The notes below the pieces were generated by a model, which saw only the letters and a list, made by a program, of their open reading frames with translations, was not told where the DNA came from and did no database searches. The translations under genes and the position numbers were made by a program. This document shows, one piece after another, positions 5,848 to 8,416 of a stretch of DNA of 8,416 nucleotides. Positions within the stretch are counted from its first letter, which is position 1; the number at the start of each line of letters is the position of its first letter. The stretch is from Mycobacterium sp. Its GTDB lineage: Bacteria; Actinomycetota; Actinomycetes; Mycobacteriales; Mycobacteriaceae. Where the stretch lies: NCBI GenBank assembly GCA_020438915.1, contig JAGQTR010000178.1:1-8416 (forward strand), written 5' to 3'.

Positions 5848-7392
5848 TCAGCCGCCCACCGACTGCAGGAAGTGATCGAGCTTCTCGACTGCCTTGGTGA
5901 TGGTGAACGATGCCGGTTCGCTGCGCGGCGGGAACTCCTTGAACGTGTTCAGGAATTCCAGGACCAGCGCGTTGGCCATGAATGCGATGTAGTCGTGGTC
6001 GAGCCACCAGTCGAAGTAGGTGTTGGACGTGATGTCGGCACGCTCGAACGGATCGGTGCGCAGATTGAAAAGCTTGGGCGCCCGCAGCTCGGTGAACGGT
6101 TCCATCCAGATCTGCAGCGTGCCCTGGCAACGCTGCTCCATGAACACGATCTTCCAGTTCTCGATGCGCACCCCGAGTACATCGCAGTCGTCGGAGAAGT
6201 AGATCAGGCCACGACGCGGACTCTTATCGACCTCTCCGGTCAGGTAGGGCAACAGGTTGAAGCCGTCGATGTGCACGTGATATTTCGTCTCACCCGCCTG
6301 GTGGCCCTGTTTGAGCTTGTCGACGATGTCGGGCTCACCGGCGGCGGCCACGAGCGTGGGTAGCCAGTCCTGATGGCTGACGATGTCGTTGGACACCACT
6401 CCGGCCTCGATCTTTCCTGGCCAGCGGATCATCTCGGGTACCCGGAAGGCGCCTTCCCAGCCGGTGTTCTTCTCGCTGCGGAACGGTGTTGTCGCGCTGT
6501 CGGGCCACGTGTTGGCGTGGGGTCCGTTGTCTGTGGAGTAGACGACGATGGTGTCCTCGGCGATGCCCAACTCGTCGAGGTAGTCCAGCAACAGGCCGAC
6601 ATGCTTGTCGTGGTCGATCATCGTGTCGTGGTAGTCAGACTGCCAACGGCCTGCCTGCCCACGGCTTTCCTGCTTGGTGTGGGTGCGGAAGTGCATGTGG
6701 GTGGTGTTCATCCACACGAAGAATGGGGTCTCGGCCTCGTGCTGGCGCTTGATGAAGTCGATGCACGCCGCGGTGGTTTCGTCGTCGACGGTCTCCATCC
6801 GCTTCTTGGTCAGCGGGCCAGTGTCTTCGACGCGCTGCTTGCCCAGCGGGCCGAACCGCTCATCGACCTCATCGGATTCTTCGTCGGTGGCCCAGGATCG
6901 AATCACCCCTCGAGGCAGCAGTTTTGCGCGTAGCTCCGGAGCCTCCTCGGCGGTGGGATAGTCCGGATGTTCTGGCTCTTCCTCGGCGTTGAGGTGGTAG
7001 AGGTTGCCAAAGAATTCGTCGAAGCCGTGGGCGGTGGGCAGATACTTGTTCAGGTCGCCGAGGTGGTTCTTGCCGAACTGACCGGTGGCATACCCCAGCG
7101 GTTTGAGCAGGCTGGCGATCGTCGGATCCTCTGGCGACATGCCCACCTCGACTCCGGGCATGCCGACTTTCGAGAGCCCGGTGCGGTACACACTCTGACC
7201 GGTGATGAACGACGAGCGACCCGCGGTACAACTCTGCTGACCGTAGGAGTCGGTGAACCGCATGCCCTCGCTGGCGATGCGGTCGATGTTCGGAGTGCGG
7301 TAGCCCATCAAACCGTCGCTGTAGCAGCTCAGGTTGGTGATCCCGATGTCGTCACCCCAGATGACCAGGATGTTGGGCTTGCCGTCCGGCAT
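5848..7392 (-). CDS. Type I sulfatase (arylsulfatase family) with Cys-Thr-Ala-Gly-Arg active site
   Basis: A 514-residue alkaline-phosphatase-fold sulfatase that should hydrolyse a sulfate ester to alcohol and sulfate once its Cys is converted to formylglycine. Metal ligands appear in VIWGDDIG (Asp14/Asp15) and VYSTDNGPH (Asp288/Asn289). The modification site is SCTAGRSSFITGQ (Cys55, Arg59). Other expected residues are Lys108 and His110 in FGKNHLGD, His232 or His234 in TTHMHF, and Lys308 in FRSEKNTGWEGAFRVP. The site has Ala where the C-x-P-x-R consensus has Pro; I believe this is normal in this subfamily. There is no N-terminal signal peptide or membrane segment, so the enzyme appears cytoplasmic. 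The ATG at 7392 has GAGGAG 6 nt upstream. The alternative ATG at 7428 would add 12 residues but lacks a good site and lies in the likely promoter. It is the first gene of the operon; HAD follows after 1 nt. Confidence 0.94.
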   Translation of the reverse strand: MPDGKPNILVIWGDDIGITNLSCYSDGLMGYRTPNIDRIASEGMRFTDSYGQQSCTAGRSSFITGQSVYRTGLSKVGMPGVEVGMSPEDPTIASLLKPLGYATGQFGKNHLGDLNKYLPTAHGFDEFFGNLYHLNAEEEPEHPDYPTAEEAPELRAKLLPRGVIRSWATDEESDEVDERFGPLGKQRVEDTGPLTKKRMETVDDETTAACIDFIKRQHEAETPFFVWMNTTHMHFRTHTKQESRGQAGRWQSDYHDTMIDHDKHVGLLLDYLDELGIAEDTIVVYSTDNGPHANTWPDSATTPFRSEKNTGWEGAFRVPEMIRWPGKIEAGVVSNDIVSHQDWLPTLVAAAGEPDIVDKLKQGHQAGETKYHVHIDGFNLLPYLTGEVDKSPRRGLIYFSDDCDVLGVRIENWKIVFMEQRCQGTLQIWMEPFTELRAPKLFNLRTDPFERADITSNTYFDWWLDHDYIAFMANALVLEFLNTFKEFPPRSEPASFTITKAVEKLDHFLQSVGG

Positions 7393-7398
7393 ATGTTG

Positions 7399-7404
7399 CT
7401 CCTC
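7399..7404 (-). promoter_or_regulatory. Shine-Dalgarno GAGGAG of the sulfatase
   Basis: GAGGAG on the minus strand lies 6 nt before the ATG at 7392. It is the strongest ribosome binding site in the operon and decides against the ATG at 7428. Confidence 0.75.
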
Positions 7405-7414
7405 GCTTCCGACG

Positions 7415-7427
7415 TGAACAGAGTTCA
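7415..7427. promoter_or_regulatory. Palindrome TGAAC-AGA-GTTCA, candidate operator of the sulfatase operon
   Basis: TGAAC (7415-7419), AGA, GTTCA (7423-7427) is a perfect 5-bp inverted repeat with a 3-nt spacer, at -23 to -35 relative to the sulfatase start codon. It touches the probable -10 and covers the predicted transcription start, where a repressor would block initiation. A further half-site-like TGTTCAC lies upstream at 7482-7488, the exact complement of GTGAACA at 7414-7420. The AAC/GTT arms recall KstR sites but the spacing is 3 rather than 2 nt, and mycobacterial LexA boxes have 4. I do not know which protein would bind it. Confidence 0.4.
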
Positions 7428-7432
7428 TCCTA
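7427..7432 (-). promoter_or_regulatory. Probable -10 element TAGGAT of the sulfatase operon
   Basis: TAGGAT on the minus strand fits the mycobacterial TAnnnT pattern. A start 7-10 nt downstream (about 7417-7420) would give a leader of about 25 nt containing the GAGGAG site. The -35 region at about 7450-7455 reads CCCAAC and is poor, as is common in mycobacterial promoters. It lies in the 142-nt gap after the 3-beta-HSD gene, the only sizeable gap upstream of the operon. No convincing terminator follows the 3-beta-HSD stop, so some read-through is possible. Confidence 0.4.
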
Positions 7433-7534
7433 TGCGCCGCCGCGAGCCCGTTGGGCCGGTCGCCAACCAGTCGTCAGCAAGTGTTCACCAAGCACGGGAC
7501 CCAACGCCGTTCTAGGTGAGGCGGTTTCGACCGT

Positions 7535-8416
7535 TCAGCCCTCGGGGGGGACCGGAACGGCCGCGGACACCAGAGATTGTCCCGACTCGGCCTTCATCTG
7601 CTGGAACAGCTCCACGTAGTACGGAAGGCAATGCTCCAGCGCCTCGGCCGTGGTGTACAGCGGTTGGTAGCCGAGATCGCGCTGGGCCTTGGCGATCGAG
7701 AAGAAGTTGTCCAGGTACACCCGCTCTACCCCGGTGGGCTCCAACAATGGCTTGGGTAGTCCGAAGCGAAAATGCAGCCATTGCCAGGCGGACATGGCCA
7801 ACCACACCGGGCGGCCCGGCACTCGCAGCTTGGGCCAGCGTTGGCCGCACGCCTCGACCACCGGACGCGCGAACTCGAACATGTTGATCGGCTCGCCGTC
7901 GTTGATGAAATACGCCTGCCCGGGGGCAGTGCCGCCGGGCACCAGATGTTGAGCGGCAAGGATGAAACCGTGGATCAGATTGTGGACGTAGGAGTTGTCG
8001 AGCTTGGCGTTCTTGTTGCCGACCAGCACCTTGACGTGTCCGGCCAGCACACTCTCGAACAGCTTGCGGAACATGGTCTGATCACCGCGACCCCAGATGC
8101 CGCTGGGGCGGATCGAGCAGGTCAACAACCCCCGTACCCCGTTCTGGGAAAGCACGAACTTCTCGGCCGCGACTTTGGTCTCGGTGTAGAGATCGTTGAA
8201 ACGTTTTGTATAGGGCAGGGTTTCGTCACCACCGGAAATGCGCTGCCCGCCCATCACCACGCTGTTGGACGCGGTATAGACGAACCTCGTAACGCCTGCC
8301 TCCTGGGCGGCGTGGACCAGGTTCTTCGTGCCGTCTACGTTGACGGCGAAGCTGCGTCGGCGGTACTCCTCGGTGGCCGACGCTCCGCCCATCAGGTCGA
8401 TGATCGCCGCGGTGTG
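7535..8416 (-). CDS. 3-beta-hydroxysteroid dehydrogenase / cholesterol dehydrogenase (Rv1106c-like), cut by right edge
   Basis: The visible 293 residues are the C-terminal four fifths of an extended-SDR protein. It closely follows M. tuberculosis Rv1106c as I remember it (LMGGAS, FAVNVDGTKNLVHA, SNSVVMGGQ, GDETLPYT, RPSGIWG.GDQTMFRKLFESVL, LDNSYVHNLIHGFILAA, YFIND.EPINMFEFARP). That enzyme oxidises the 3-beta-hydroxyl of cholesterol or pregnenolone and isomerises the double bond to the 3-keto-4-ene, using NAD+. The catalytic Tyr-x-x-x-Lys is DLYTETK (visible residues 76-81), with Ser at TASNS (48-52). The N-terminal Rossmann glycine motif and start codon, about 80 residues, lie beyond position 8416. 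Codons upstream of the first internal Met (HTAAIIDLM) keep the family sequence, so the gene clearly continues. It is on the same strand as the sulfatase operon, 142 nt upstream of it. Confidence 0.93.
   Translation of the reverse strand, partial: HTAAIIDLMGGASATEEYRRRSFAVNVDGTKNLVHAAQEAGVTRFVYTASNSVVMGGQRISGGDETLPYTKRFNDLYTETKVAAEKFVLSQNGVRGLLTCSIRPSGIWGRGDQTMFRKLFESVLAGHVKVLVGNKNAKLDNSYVHNLIHGFILAAQHLVPGGTAPGQAYFINDGEPINMFEFARPVVEACGQRWPKLRVPGRPVWLAMSAWQWLHFRFGLPKPLLEPTGVERVYLDNFFSIAKAQRDLGYQPLYTTAEALEHCLPYYVELFQQMKAESGQSLVSAAVPVPPEG

Noticed and set aside
7415..7427. Palindrome as a KstR or LexA (SOS) box.
   Set aside because: The arms resemble both, but the spacer is 3 nt against 2 nt for KstR and 4 nt for mycobacterial LexA, and the outer bases do not fit either.
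7393..7428. Sulfatase start at the ATG at 7428.
   Set aside because: It has no good ribosome binding site and falls in the palindrome and -10 region, whereas the ATG at 7392 has GAGGAG at 6 nt and the protein core starts right after it.
7522..7533. Small hairpin CGGT-TTCG-ACCG right after the 3-beta-HSD stop codon, as a terminator.
   Set aside because: It has only 4 bp of stem, no U-tract and little extension, so it is too weak to call a terminator.
1..8416. Mobile elements, CRISPR arrays, tRNA or rRNA genes, toxin-antitoxin pair.
   Set aside because: None was seen. In particular, mazEF3-like genes known at this locus in M. tuberculosis are absent between the AI-2E and 3-beta-HSD genes.

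Overview
The window is GC-rich, densely packed and almost certainly from a mycobacterium (Mycolicibacterium/Mycobacterium type). The left end encodes the N-terminus of a class II fructose-1,6-bisphosphatase (GlpX). A divergent DUF4245 membrane protein follows, then an AI-2E family membrane protein. The right end encodes a protein that I recognise from memory as close to the M. tuberculosis 3-beta-hydroxysteroid dehydrogenase (Rv1106c). This order matches the M. tuberculosis block Rv1099c (glpX), Rv1100, Rv1101c ... Rv1106c, so the backbone of the window is conserved mycobacterial core.

Layout. 1-310 (-) glpX, N-terminal part. 311-365 divergent intergenic region with an inverted repeat. 366-1085 (+) DUF4245 protein. 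1114-1911 (+) dienelactone-hydrolase family protein. 1892-3118 (-) AI-2E family membrane protein, overlapping the previous gene tail to tail by 20 nt. 3150-3989 (-) SDR oxidoreductase. 3986-4939 (-) formylglycine-generating enzyme (FGE). 4932-5846 (-) HAD hydrolase. 5848-7392 (-) sulfatase. 7393-7534 intergenic region with a probable promoter and a palindrome. 7535-8416 (-) 3-beta-HSD, cut by the right edge.

The most notable part is the minus-strand set sulfatase, HAD hydrolase, FGE, SDR, AI-2E protein. Junctions are 1 nt, -8 nt, -4 nt and 31 nt, so the first four genes, and perhaps all five, should be co-transcribed and translationally coupled. The FGE keeps both catalytic cysteines and can be expected to convert the sulfatase active-site cysteine to formylglycine. 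The sulfatase carries Cys-Thr-Ala-Gly-Arg in place of the textbook Cys-X-Pro-X-Arg. Neither protein has a visible signal peptide, so the sulfate ester is probably cleaved in the cytoplasm. The module occupies the place where M. tuberculosis, as I remember it, has mazEF3 and Rv1104/Rv1105. It lies directly downstream of a steroid 3-beta-dehydrogenase on the same strand. A sulfated sterol or alcohol that is desulfated and then oxidised by the SDR or the HSD is an attractive but unproven substrate idea.

I found no rRNA, tRNA, CRISPR array, insertion sequence or phage gene. Apart from the 142-nt gap upstream of the sulfatase and the 55-nt glpX divergent gap, nearly every base is coding.
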